Positions 1-6,730 of a stretch of 14,182 nt of DNA are shown here, one piece after another. The stretch's first letter is position 1. Every line of letters begins with the position of its first letter. The DNA is taken from positions 1 through 14,182 of the forward strand of contig JAVKDP010000095.1 of the NCBI GenBank assembly GCA_040222185.1, in the 5' to 3' direction. The translations under genes and the position numbers were made by a program. This DNA is from JAVKDP01 sp040222185. Lineage in GTDB: Bacteria > Bacteroidota > Rhodothermia > Balneolales > Balneolaceae. The notes under the pieces are model-generated. The model saw nothing but the letters and a program-made list of their open reading frames with translations. It had not been told where the DNA came from and searched no databases.

Positions 1-190
1 CAAGTTCTTTTGAATTAAAAAACTCATCTTCACTTGTTTCAAAGTTCGCCCAAACTTACGAATTGGTTTGATGCTTTCTATGAGCTTGAAGCACTTAACT
101 CATTGGCTAGCTTCGCAATGCTTAATCCTGAAAATACTTGGGCGAACTTTGAAACAAGTGAAGATGAGTTTTTTAATTCAAAAGAACTTG
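1..190. repeat. Perfect 53-bp inverted repeat at left edge (probable assembly fold-back)
   Basis: Bases 1-53 are the exact reverse complement of 138-190, separated by an 84-base spacer. The right arm is ordinary coding sequence of the MutS-like gene in its natural frame. The left arm begins at base 1 and makes no sense as the upstream part of that gene, because its reading frame has a stop at 16-18. An arm that starts exactly at the edge and matches without error is typical of a fold-back chimera or assembly error at a contig end. A genuine long hairpin is less likely. Confidence 0.9.
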
Positions 191-795
191 GGCACCCACT
201 TATTGTTTCGGGGCAGAGAGTTGCTAACGATTTTAAAGTCCAAAAAGAGAAAGACTTATTTTTAATTACCGGTTCAAATATGGCAGGTAAGAGTACATTC
301 TTAAGAACAGTAGGGATTAACCTGGTATTGGCTTTTTCAGGTGCTCCGGTAAATGCACAGCGATTTAATACTCAATTTTTCAGGGTATTTACCAGTATCA
401 ATGTTACCGATTCACTGGGAGACGGACTTTCTCATTTTTATGCGGAAGTAAAGCGGTTAAGGCAGTTATTGGACGAGTTGGCTAAAGAAGACGAAATACC
501 AGTGTTCTTCTTTGTTGATGAAATCTATAAAGGCACTAATAATCGTGAACGGTATTCTGGTAGTGCAGCATTTCTAAGAGAAGTAGCTGGGAAACATGGT
601 GTTGGAATGGTTTCAACTCATGACCTGGAACTTGCCAGCCTGGAAGAAGAGATTCCACAGCTTTCGAACTGGCACTTTGCAGAATCTATTGAAGATGGCA
701 AGATGAGCTTTGAATATAAAATGAAAGCGGGTCCTTGCCCGAGCACGAATGCCCTCCATATCATGAAGATAGAAGGGCTGCCAACAGGAGACTGA
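34..795 (+). CDS. MutS-related ATPase, C-terminal part only (5' truncated)
   Basis: This is the C-terminal ABC-type ATPase domain of a MutS-family protein, whose members bind DNA mismatches or unusual DNA structures and use ATP. Numbering from the apparent ATG, the Walker A motif GSNMAGKST is at residues 80-88. A signature-like segment SLGDGLSHF is near 127-135. Walker B with the MutS continuation, VDEIYKGTNNRER, is at 161-173, and the H-loop STHDLELA is near 194. The spacing and the tail resemble the MutS-related proteins of Bacteroidetes, which run to about 600 residues and often have N-terminal membrane helices (recalled family knowledge). About 350 N-terminal residues would then be missing. 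Residues 1-6 come from the inverted 53-bp segment, so real coding sequence starts near base 54. The gene converges on the GH16 gene, with 7 bases between the two stops. Confidence 0.85.
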   Translation: MFQSSPKLTNWFDAFYELEALNSLASFAMLNPENTWANFETSEDEFFNSKELGHPLIVSGQRVANDFKVQKEKDLFLITGSNMAGKSTFLRTVGINLVLAFSGAPVNAQRFNTQFFRVFTSINVTDSLGDGLSHFYAEVKRLRQLLDELAKEDEIPVFFFVDEIYKGTNNRERYSGSAAFLREVAGKHGVGMVSTHDLELASLEEEIPQLSNWHFAESIEDGKMSFEYKMKAGPCPSTNALHIMKIEGLPTGD

Positions 796-811
796 GAACT
801 AATTAATTCTC
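794..811. terminator. Small palindrome spanning two convergent stop codons (possible bidirectional terminator)
   Basis: The arms gagaa (794-798) and ttctc (807-811) enclose the palindrome taatta. The element includes both the end of the MutS-like gene and the stop of the convergent GH16 gene. The stem is short and AT-rich with no clear T tract, so a termination role is only suggested by position. Confidence 0.25.
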
Positions 812-1630
812 GTATACCCTCACATAATCAATTTCCATAGTTGCCGGGAAATTGGCATCATCAAGTCCCTGAGCACCACCCCAGTCTCCACCAACAGCCA
901 TATTGAGGAGGAAGAAGTGAGGCTTATCAAACGGCCAGTTATCATTATTGGCTTCAGCAGGCTTATTAACCCTGAAAATGGTGTTATTAGGATCGTTCAC
1001 ATAAAACTTGATGAACTCTTCTTCCCAGATAATCCCGAAGGTGTTAAACTCTTCCTCGATAGTAGGGAGAGAAACGGCACCCGATCCAAGTTGTGTTCCG
1101 TCGCGATGATTATTGGCATTACTATGAATGGTAGCATAAAACTGGTTTGGGGCATAGCTTACATACTCCATAATATCAATCTCTCCACTGTCAGGCCATC
1201 CGCCACCACTTCTTATAGCATCACCTAACATCCAGATAGCGGGCCACAATCCATTACCTTTTAAATCGGGCATTTTTGCACGAATCTCCATTCTGCCATA
1301 GGTAAAACTATCCAGGCTAGTTAGCCGCGCAGAAGTATAATCGCCTCTTTCTTGTCTTTCTCCTTCAAAAACTTTCTTTGCGATAATTTTTAAAGTACCG
1401 TCGCTTACTTCTGTGTTCTGAATGGCAGTATAGTTCTGGAGCTCATTATTTCCCCATCCGCTGGCTCCCGTTTCAGGAAACCATTTGTCGTAATCAAGAC
1501 GATCTCCGTCAAATTCATCGCTCCAGATTAACCCTTCTTCAAGCTCCGGAGTTGTGCTTCCTGATTCTTTACAGGTTGTAAAGAGTAATGGTGTAAAAAG
1601 TAAAAGTAATAAATATCTATTCTTGTTCAT
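803..1630 (-). CDS. Glycoside hydrolase family 16 lipoprotein, copy 2 (laminarinase-like endo-beta-glucanase)
   Basis: Predicted secreted endo-hydrolase of beta-glucans, most likely beta-1,3 or mixed-linkage glucan such as laminarin. With the start at 1630 it has 275 residues. Residues 1-20 form a lipoprotein signal ending in LLFTTC, with Cys20 as the lipidated residue. The GH16 domain fills the rest. The segment WGNNELQNYT is near 59-68, the substrate-cleft segment NGLWPAIWML at 126-135, and the active-site motif GEIDIMEYV from 149, giving E150 as nucleophile, D152 as helper and E155 as acid/base. The E-x-D-x-x-E spacing is that of laminarinases and agarases rather than lichenases (family knowledge). 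The frame stays open to an ATG at 1666, but the 12 extra residues lie before the signal peptide and overlap the upstream gene, so 1630 is preferred. It follows the other GH16 gene by 11 bases, suggesting one transcript. The exact substrate is not resolved. Confidence 0.9.
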   Translation of the reverse strand: MNKNRYLLLLLFTPLLFTTCKESGSTTPELEEGLIWSDEFDGDRLDYDKWFPETGASGWGNNELQNYTAIQNTEVSDGTLKIIAKKVFEGERQERGDYTSARLTSLDSFTYGRMEIRAKMPDLKGNGLWPAIWMLGDAIRSGGGWPDSGEIDIMEYVSYAPNQFYATIHSNANNHRDGTQLGSGAVSLPTIEEEFNTFGIIWEEEFIKFYVNDPNNTIFRVNKPAEANNDNWPFDKPHFFLLNMAVGGDWGGAQGLDDANFPATMEIDYVRVYEN

Positions 1631-1641
1631 GATGTTATAGT

Positions 1642-2487
1642 CTAATCGTCCTCTTGTATTTGCCAAACCCGCACATAATCAACTTCCATAGTTGCCGGGA
1701 ATATCGTGTCATCAACACCTTCTGCACCACCAAGATTGCCACCTACGGCAATATTCATCAGGAAATAGAAAGGCTTATCAAATGGCCAGTTCTTCTGATT
1801 ATATCTTTTAGGTCGGTCGAAGGTCAACAAAATATTGTCTATGCTGTCGACATAAAATTTCAACGATGTTTCAGACCAAAGAATTCCATAATTATGGAAC
1901 TCTTCTTCCGCTGTCTCCAACGGTACAAAGTCTGAACTTATTTGAGTCCCGTTCATATGATTATTTGCTATGGTATGGATCGTAGCAAGTACGGAGTCAG
2001 GTTTATAGCTTACATATTCCAGGATGTCGATTTCTCCTGATCTAGGCCATCCTCCACCATCTCTGAACATGTCACCGAGCATCCACAAGGCCGGCCAGAT
2101 ACCGTTTCCTTTATGTTCAGGCATCTTTGCCCGGATTTCCAGCCTTCCGTATTTGAATGATTCCTTACTATTCATACGGGAGGAAGTATAATCACCAACA
2201 TTTTGGCCTTCACCTTCTAGCTTTGCAGTTATACTCAAAATCCCATTTTCGATAGTAGCATTACCAGCTTCTAGAGGAGTGTAATTCTGAAGTTCATTAT
2301 TTCCCCAGCCCCAGTCGCCAGTTTCAAAATGCCAGTTCGAAGTATCGATTTCAGTTCCATCAAATTCATCACTCCAAACCAATACGGCTTTATCCCAATC
2401 AACAGGGGGAGCTTTTTCTGGTTCTGTGCAACTAATAAAAACCAGGAGAATGAGTAATAGTGAGGTAAAGGGGATTTGATTTTTCAA
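1642..2487 (-). CDS. Glycoside hydrolase family 16 lipoprotein, copy 1 (laminarinase-like endo-beta-glucanase)
   Basis: Close paralogue of the adjacent downstream GH16 gene, with 281 residues. A lipoprotein signal covers residues 1-20 and ends in VFISC, with Cys20 lipidated. The catalytic domain runs from about residue 35 to 277. The cleft segment NGIWPALWML is near 128-137 and the active site GEIDILEYV starts at 151, giving nucleophile E152, D154 and acid/base E157. The C-terminal strand is FPATMEVDYVRVWQ, almost the same as in the paralogue. The start codon is TTG: no in-frame ATG lies between the upstream stop (2527-2529) and the signal peptide, and TTG places K-N-Q directly before the hydrophobic stretch. 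The two copies probably arose by tandem duplication and may differ in chain-length or linkage preference (inference). Confidence 0.9.
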   Translation of the reverse strand: MKNQIPFTSLLLILLVFISCTEPEKAPPVDWDKAVLVWSDEFDGTEIDTSNWHFETGDWGWGNNELQNYTPLEAGNATIENGILSITAKLEGEGQNVGDYTSSRMNSKESFKYGRLEIRAKMPEHKGNGIWPALWMLGDMFRDGGGWPRSGEIDILEYVSYKPDSVLATIHTIANNHMNGTQISSDFVPLETAEEEFHNYGILWSETSLKFYVDSIDNILLTFDRPKRYNQKNWPFDKPFYFLMNIAVGGNLGGAEGVDDTIFPATMEVDYVRVWQIQEDD

Positions 2488-2591
2488 AACAATAGTATTG
2501 AAAGTGACTGTATAGCGAATGCTCAGCTATATATTATTGCAAAATAGCTTTAGGGTCAATTGAGAAGAATTCTCACGAAGGTGTAAGAACT

Positions 2592-3503
2592 CTATTTGTT
2601 CAATATAAAAGTTAACGGTTCGTGAACACGCATCGCCCAGTATTGTTCTTTATGATCATGACCTTCAAACTTCTTCGTGATCCAGTTTTTACCTTCTTCA
2701 TATCCGGCATCTTTCATGAACCCGTCAACTGTATTTTGATGAGGTTCATATTGTGAATCAAGCCCCAGGGTGCCGAAGTCGAAATAGATTTTATGCGTAG
2801 CCGGATCAGGTAGGTTATCCTTCACAAAACCAATAAAGGCTTCTCCAATCTGCTGAACAGGCCAATGTGTCGAAACACATCCGGCAGCTCCAAACACTTC
2901 AGGATATTCTATTATAGCATATAAAGAGATGAGTCCGCCCATACTGGAACCCATGATGGAAGTATACTCTCTCTCCGTTTTAGTGCGGTATTCACTATCA
3001 ATGAAAGGTTTTACTTCTTCAACCAGGAACTTGAGGTAATCATCTGAAAAGATCGGTTTGCCACCGTATTGGATTACTCCTTGCTTAACTTCTTCACTAT
3101 TCATTACCTCTGCTGGTTTTTGAGGCATGTACTCAGCAAAACGGGTAGCTCCGGTATTCCATAGCCCAACTACGATAGTACCAGGAACACTTCCGTTTTT
3201 TATCAAATCAGTGAGCACTTCATCCACCATCCAGTCATTCCCATTATAGGAAGTTTCAGGGTTGAAGATATTCTGGCCGTCATGCATATAGAGCACCTGG
3301 TAGGAAGAGTCTGTTTCTGAATAGTTTTCAGGCAACCAGACCTCCACGGTTCGGTTGTCTACATAATCGGATGCAAAATCTTCATGAAGAATCACATTTC
3401 CGGTAACGGTTTTAATCGGGTTTTGGATTTCCTCTTGTTGCTTGGCAATACTGTTAATACTGAATAAGAGGAGTGCAAAACAAAGGGTAAAGTACTTTTT
3501 CAT
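2592..3503 (-). CDS. Secreted alpha/beta-hydrolase, putative esterase (PF00756 type)
   Basis: A 303-residue exported hydrolase of the putative-esterase family, which includes Fes-like and CE1-like enzymes. Residues 1-20 form a signal peptide ending in SIA, with likely cleavage before K21 and no lipobox. The oxyanion-side segment YMHDGQNIF lies near 72-80. The nucleophile elbow G-S-S-M-G is at 185-189 with Ser187, and the catalytic His is most likely H282 in the segment GHDHKEQYW. The acidic triad member is probably in the 240-260 region (FGTLGLDSQ). It is the first gene of a likely minus-strand group with the two GH16 genes, 104 bases upstream of the first. That context suggests it removes acyl groups from, or acts on products of, a glycan, but the real substrate cannot be read from sequence. 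Confidence 0.85.
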   Translation of the reverse strand: MKKYFTLCFALLLFSINSIAKQQEEIQNPIKTVTGNVILHEDFASDYVDNRTVEVWLPENYSETDSSYQVLYMHDGQNIFNPETSYNGNDWMVDEVLTDLIKNGSVPGTIVVGLWNTGATRFAEYMPQKPAEVMNSEEVKQGVIQYGGKPIFSDDYLKFLVEEVKPFIDSEYRTKTEREYTSIMGSSMGGLISLYAIIEYPEVFGAAGCVSTHWPVQQIGEAFIGFVKDNLPDPATHKIYFDFGTLGLDSQYEPHQNTVDGFMKDAGYEEGKNWITKKFEGHDHKEQYWAMRVHEPLTFILNK

Positions 3504-3662
3504 GAGTGAGAATTGGTGAGCTTTTAAAAGTGATATTTTCGTGACATTTATCTGATACGCATTGTATATAATAAGCCACGTAAGATCAAAGCAAATTCGA
3601 ACAGAATTTGAGCATCGAATTTTATTTATTAAGCATACTTAAAATTTCAAACTATAGGGGAT
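3504..3662. promoter_or_regulatory. Divergent intergenic region with an 8-bp inverted repeat
   Basis: This 159-base gap separates the minus-strand esterase/GH16 group from the plus-strand Rieske-glutamate-synthase gene, so promoters for both must lie here or nearby. A perfect inverted repeat, aaattcga (3593-3600) and tcgaattt (3615-3622), has centres about two helical turns apart and could be an operator. AT-rich patches, for example around 3621-3640, could hold a promoter, but I cannot assign -10 or -35 type boxes with confidence. The sequence aggggat lies directly before the ATG at 3663. Confidence 0.35.
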
Positions 3663-5279
3663 ATGAAAGAAATCAAACTTTGCCAGTTAAATGAACTAAC
3701 TGAATTAGAACCATCCCATCAGTTGGTTAATGGATTGGACCTGGTGGTAATTAAATATGGCGATGAAGTATCTGTATTATACGGAAGGTGCTTACATCGC
3801 GGAGCGCTATTAGGTGACGGGCATATTGATGGTCATAACCTCATTTGTGGAGTGCACGGATGGGATTACAGGTACGATACCGGGGTAAGTGAATACAACA
3901 ATTCGGAAGTACTGAATAAGTTTTACTCAAAAATTGAAGGAGGGATTGTTTGGGTTGATGAAGATGAGATCAACCAGTATTTATATGATAATCCCCAGCC
4001 CTTTAACAGGGACGAATATTTAGGCGCCTACGCTGATACTCATGTAGAAGACACTGAGCCATACACTACATATATAAAAGAGCTCGCTCAGAATGGGCTT
4101 AAAAATTATGGGCATCATGGCCCATCTGAGGCTATGGGTGTAGATAGGAATACACTTCCTAAATGGGAAGACATTCAATTCCTGCCTGCCCAGCTTGCAA
4201 GCCGGCCTTTATTGGATGAAGATGCAGTTTCCACTAAAGTTGTTATCGGGCCAAAGGCAAAGAAACCGCTGGTTCTGGATATTCCGCTATTTGTTTCGGA
4301 TATGAGTTTTGGAGCGCTTTCCCGTGAGGCCAAGATTGCTCTTTCAAAAGGGGCAGAGCTTTCAGGAACCGGGATTTGCAGTGGTGAAGGTGGAATGTTA
4401 CCAGATGAGCAAGCCAATAACTCAAAATATTTATATGAACTGGCTTCAGGGAAATTTGGGTTCTCCTGGGAAAAAGTTCAAAAATCCCAGGCTTTTCACT
4501 TTAAAGGAGGGCAGGGTGCTAAAACAGGGACTGGAGGTCACCTGCCGGGGAATAAAGTAACCAAAGAAATTGCAGAAGTACGCGGATTAAATGAAGGCGA
4601 GACTGCGATTTCTCCTGCGGCTTTTCCGGATTTATTTACAGCTGCTGATTTCAAATCCTTCGCGGAACAGGTAAGAGAAAAAACAGGCGGAATTCCTATT
4701 GGTTTTAAGATAGCAGCCAGCCATGTAGAAGCCGATATCGATTTTGCTTTGGAAGTAGGAGTAGACTACATCATCCTGGATGGTCGCGGAGGTGGAACAG
4801 GATCTGCACCTACAGTTCTTCGAAATAATATCAACGTACCGACTATTCCGGCGCTGGCGAGAGCCAGGAAGCACCTGGATAAGGTCGGCGCTACTGATGT
4901 AACTTTGGTAATAACTGGCGGGCTAAGAGTAGCTGAAGACTTTGCCAAAGCTATGATGCTTGGAGCTGATGCTATAGCTGTTTCTAACTCTGCACTGCAG
5001 GCCATTGGATGCCTTGGAATGCGGGCTTGTAACAGTAATAACTGCCCGGTAGGGATTGCAACACAAAAAGAAGGGCTTCGCAAACGGTTGATTATTGATT
5101 CATCGGCGCATCAGCTACAGAACTTCTTTGATGCAACAAATGAGTTGGTAAAAGTAATCGCAAGATCTTGCGGGCATGATGATATCACGAAGTTTAACCG
5201 CAACGATTTAAGCACCTTTAACTACGACATTCATCGCTTAACTGGTATTGGATATGCAGGAGTACTACCAGTTAAGTAA
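3663..5279 (+). CDS. Rieske [2Fe-2S] domain fused to FMN/[3Fe-4S] glutamate-synthase-like domain
   Basis: A 538-residue two-domain redox protein. Residues 1-100 form a Rieske-type domain with cluster ligands C43-x-H45 and C62-x2-H65 (CLH...CGVHGWDY). Residues about 165-530 match the central and FMN-binding part of glutamate synthase (Glu_synthase, PF01645). Conserved stretches are SDMSFGALSREA from 212, GGQGAKTGTGGHLPG, and the glycine-rich LDGRGGGTGSAP that belongs to the FMN phosphate region. The three cysteines of the GltB [3Fe-4S] cluster are kept as C450-x5-C456-x4-C461 (CLGMRACNSNNCPVG). There is no glutaminase domain, so it cannot release ammonia from glutamine by itself. Stand-alone GltS-like proteins of this kind are known but their reactions are mostly undefined. 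The Rieske domain may replace ferredoxin or GltD as electron donor or acceptor (inference). No signal peptide is seen, so it is cytoplasmic. The next genes follow after 121 bases of repeats. Confidence 0.9.
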   Translation: MKEIKLCQLNELTELEPSHQLVNGLDLVVIKYGDEVSVLYGRCLHRGALLGDGHIDGHNLICGVHGWDYRYDTGVSEYNNSEVLNKFYSKIEGGIVWVDEDEINQYLYDNPQPFNRDEYLGAYADTHVEDTEPYTTYIKELAQNGLKNYGHHGPSEAMGVDRNTLPKWEDIQFLPAQLASRPLLDEDAVSTKVVIGPKAKKPLVLDIPLFVSDMSFGALSREAKIALSKGAELSGTGICSGEGGMLPDEQANNSKYLYELASGKFGFSWEKVQKSQAFHFKGGQGAKTGTGGHLPGNKVTKEIAEVRGLNEGETAISPAAFPDLFTAADFKSFAEQVREKTGGIPIGFKIAASHVEADIDFALEVGVDYIILDGRGGGTGSAPTVLRNNINVPTIPALARARKHLDKVGATDVTLVITGGLRVAEDFAKAMMLGADAIAVSNSALQAIGCLGMRACNSNNCPVGIATQKEGLRKRLIIDSSAHQLQNFFDATNELVKVIARSCGHDDITKFNRNDLSTFNYDIHRLTGIGYAGVLPVK

Positions 5280-5292
5280 TTTTAAAATCAAA

Positions 5293-5368
5293 GTCTCCCC
5301 TTAAGGGGAGACGATCAAACCGAAAGTACTCGGTTTGATCTGAGGGGTGCATTAGCACAACTCAGATC
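5293..5368. repeat. Array of three hairpins (REP-like element or terminator)
   Basis: Hairpin 1 is a perfect 8-bp stem, gtctcccc (5293-5300) with ggggagac (5305-5312), around ttaa. Hairpin 2 is a perfect 10-bp stem, gatcaaaccg (5313-5322) with cggtttgatc (5331-5340). Hairpin 3 is an alternative 8-bp stem, gatctgag (5337-5344) with ctcagatc (5361-5368). It shares bases with hairpin 2, so the two exclude each other. Hairpin 1 plus the later 'gaggggtg' resembles intergenic repeats common in Bacteroidetes. No strong T tract follows, so this may be a repeat and/or an attenuator between the Rieske-GltS gene and the five-gene operon. Confidence 0.7.
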
Positions 5369-5400
5369 AATCAGATGCCGAAAACTTTATTGAATTCATT

Positions 5401-5604
5401 ATGGAAGAAATAATCTCTACAATTCTATTCATTGTCCTGATCTACGTAGTTCTGGGAATTCTCTTTTCTTTGATATTCATCTGGAAAGGGTTGGAAAAAG
5501 TAGATCATGGAGTTGAAGACAGCGGGAAGCTTTTTAAGTTTCTCATTTTTCCAGGGCTGGTTACTTTCTGGCCTATGTTCCTGGTAAAATGGAGGAAGTC
5601 ATGA
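5401..5604 (+). CDS. Small two-helix membrane protein
   Basis: A 67-residue protein not recognised as a named family. Residues about 4-27 are a strongly hydrophobic helix (IISTILFIVLIYVVLGILFSLIF). A short charged segment at 29-44 (WKGLEKVDHGVEDSG) follows, then a second hydrophobic segment at 45-62 ending in KWRKS. The Trp/Lys-rich loop and compact hairpin shape are typical of small accessory subunits of membrane redox complexes, and may stabilise the cytochrome encoded two genes on (inference). It is the first gene of a run of five, and its TGA overlaps the ATG of the next gene in an ATGA. That translational coupling supports it as real despite its size. Confidence 0.75.
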   Translation: MEEIISTILFIVLIYVVLGILFSLIFIWKGLEKVDHGVEDSGKLFKFLIFPGLVTFWPMFLVKWRKS

Positions 5605-5690
5605 AACCATCTCTTCGGAAAGCACACCTAAGAATCTGGTTCCTGGTTGGGATCGTAGTTGTTAGCCTTTTAATCCTCGCAATGCCATGA
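5601..5690 (+). CDS. 29-residue single-helix membrane microprotein
   Basis: A very short reading frame that standard length limits would miss. It starts at the ATG overlapping the upstream stop (ATGA, 5601-5604) and ends in the TGA that overlaps the ATG of the cytochrome gene (ATGA, 5687-5690). The product has a basic N-terminus (MKPSLRKAHLR) and one membrane helix (WFLVGIVVVSLLILAM), with the N-terminus probably in the cytoplasm by the positive-inside rule. Overlaps at both ends fill the gap exactly between two genes, strong positional evidence for translation. By analogy, tiny single-helix subunits such as CcoQ or CydX assist membrane oxidoreductases. No homology to either is claimed. Confidence 0.7.
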   Translation: MKPSLRKAHLRIWFLVGIVVVSLLILAMP

Positions 5691-6730
5691 GCGTAAACTA
5701 TACATCCGTACTTTGGAACAAGCAGAAAAAGGGATACGATAAGATTCTCTGGCTAGGGATTTTGCTGATGATTGTTTGTTTTGTAGCCTTTCAACTTATC
5801 TTTCATCCTGAGATCACAGCAGAAACACTTGTAATAAGAGCAACAGCAATTACAGCTTTTGTCCTGTTACATATCATTCTTTCCATAGGGCCACTCAGTC
5901 GCCTGAATACCAAATTTCTTCCTCTATTATATAACAGAAGGCATTTGGGTGTATCCATGTTCTTTATTGCATTGATACATGGTGCATTTTCAATCATTCA
6001 GTTTCATGCTTTGGGAGATGTGAACCCGATAGTAAGTGTGTTTACTTCAAATCAGCATTACCAGGCAATTAGTGCATTTCCATTTCAGACACTGGGCTTT
6101 TTTGCCTTGATCATATTGTTTGTAATGGCAGCCACTAGTCATGATTTCTGGCTGAACAACTTATCACCAAGAATATGGAAGACCTTGCATATGGGCGTGT
6201 ATGTAGCCTATGGATTATTAGTACTTCATGTAGCCTTAGGCTCACTTCAATACGAAAGTCACCCTGCGTACTGGATATTATTAATAGCAGGGTTTGTTAC
6301 AATCACCGGGCTTCATATTATAGCTGGGTTTAAGGAAAACAAGCGGCTTTCGGCTGATACCGGTCTTCCAGTAGACGATGCTTTTGTTGAAGTATGTGCT
6401 GTTTCCGAAATTCCGGACGATTGTGCTAAAACAGTATTCATTGATGGCGAGAACATTGCCATTTTTAAATATGATGGCAAAGTATCTGCGGTTCATAATG
6501 TGTGTAAACACCAGATGGGACCTTTGGGAGAAGGAAAGATCGTAGATGGTTGTATCACCTGCCCCTGGCATGGTTACCAGTACCTTCCTGAAAATGGACA
6601 GGCCCCGGCGCCTTTCACTGAAAAACTAAAAACCTTTGAAGTAAAAGTACTGGAAGGAAAAGTATGGGTGAATCCTAATCCAAAAGAAGAAGGAACCTTT
6701 GTGGAGCCTGCTAAACTGGAGACGAAATGA
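5687..6730 (+). CDS. Ferric-reductase/MsrQ-like haem membrane domain fused to a C-terminal Rieske domain
   Basis: A 347-residue membrane protein. The N-terminal part, about 20-215, has around six hydrophobic helices of the ferric-reductase-like transmembrane type (PF01794). The pattern YNRRHLGVSMFFIALIHG gives H98. WKTLHMGVYVAYGLLVLH gives H168 and H181, spaced 13 apart like two of the haem-ligand histidines of MsrQ/YedZ, so it probably binds b-type haem. Residues about 232-335 form a Rieske domain with ligands C273-x-H275 and C292-x2-H295 (CKHQMGPLGEG...CPWHGYQY). Classical ferric reductases carry an FAD/NAD module at this place. Here a [2Fe-2S] domain stands instead, so electrons would pass between a soluble partner, the Rieske cluster and haem. 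It is the third of five ATGA-linked genes. The direction of electron flow and the final acceptor are unknown. Confidence 0.88.
   Translation: MSVNYTSVLWNKQKKGYDKILWLGILLMIVCFVAFQLIFHPEITAETLVIRATAITAFVLLHIILSIGPLSRLNTKFLPLLYNRRHLGVSMFFIALIHGAFSIIQFHALGDVNPIVSVFTSNQHYQAISAFPFQTLGFFALIILFVMAATSHDFWLNNLSPRIWKTLHMGVYVAYGLLVLHVALGSLQYESHPAYWILLIAGFVTITGLHIIAGFKENKRLSADTGLPVDDAFVEVCAVSEIPDDCAKTVFIDGENIAIFKYDGKVSAVHNVCKHQMGPLGEGKIVDGCITCPWHGYQYLPENGQAPAPFTEKLKTFEVKVLEGKVWVNPNPKEEGTFVEPAKLETK

Noticed and set aside
1631..1666. Longer N-terminus for the second GH16 gene starting at 1666
   Set aside because: The extra 12 residues are polar, precede a complete lipoprotein signal, and overlap the upstream GH16 gene. 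The ATG at 1628-1630 gives a standard lipoprotein.
2561..2575. Hairpin tgagaa/ttctca between the esterase and the first GH16 gene, as a terminator
   Set aside because: The stem is only 6 bp with a 3-base loop and no T tract on the minus strand. It is too weak to break the likely common transcript.
4175..5083. Several minus-strand frames inside the Rieske-GltS gene
   Set aside because: They are antisense shadows of a well-supported coding sequence with clear domain motifs.
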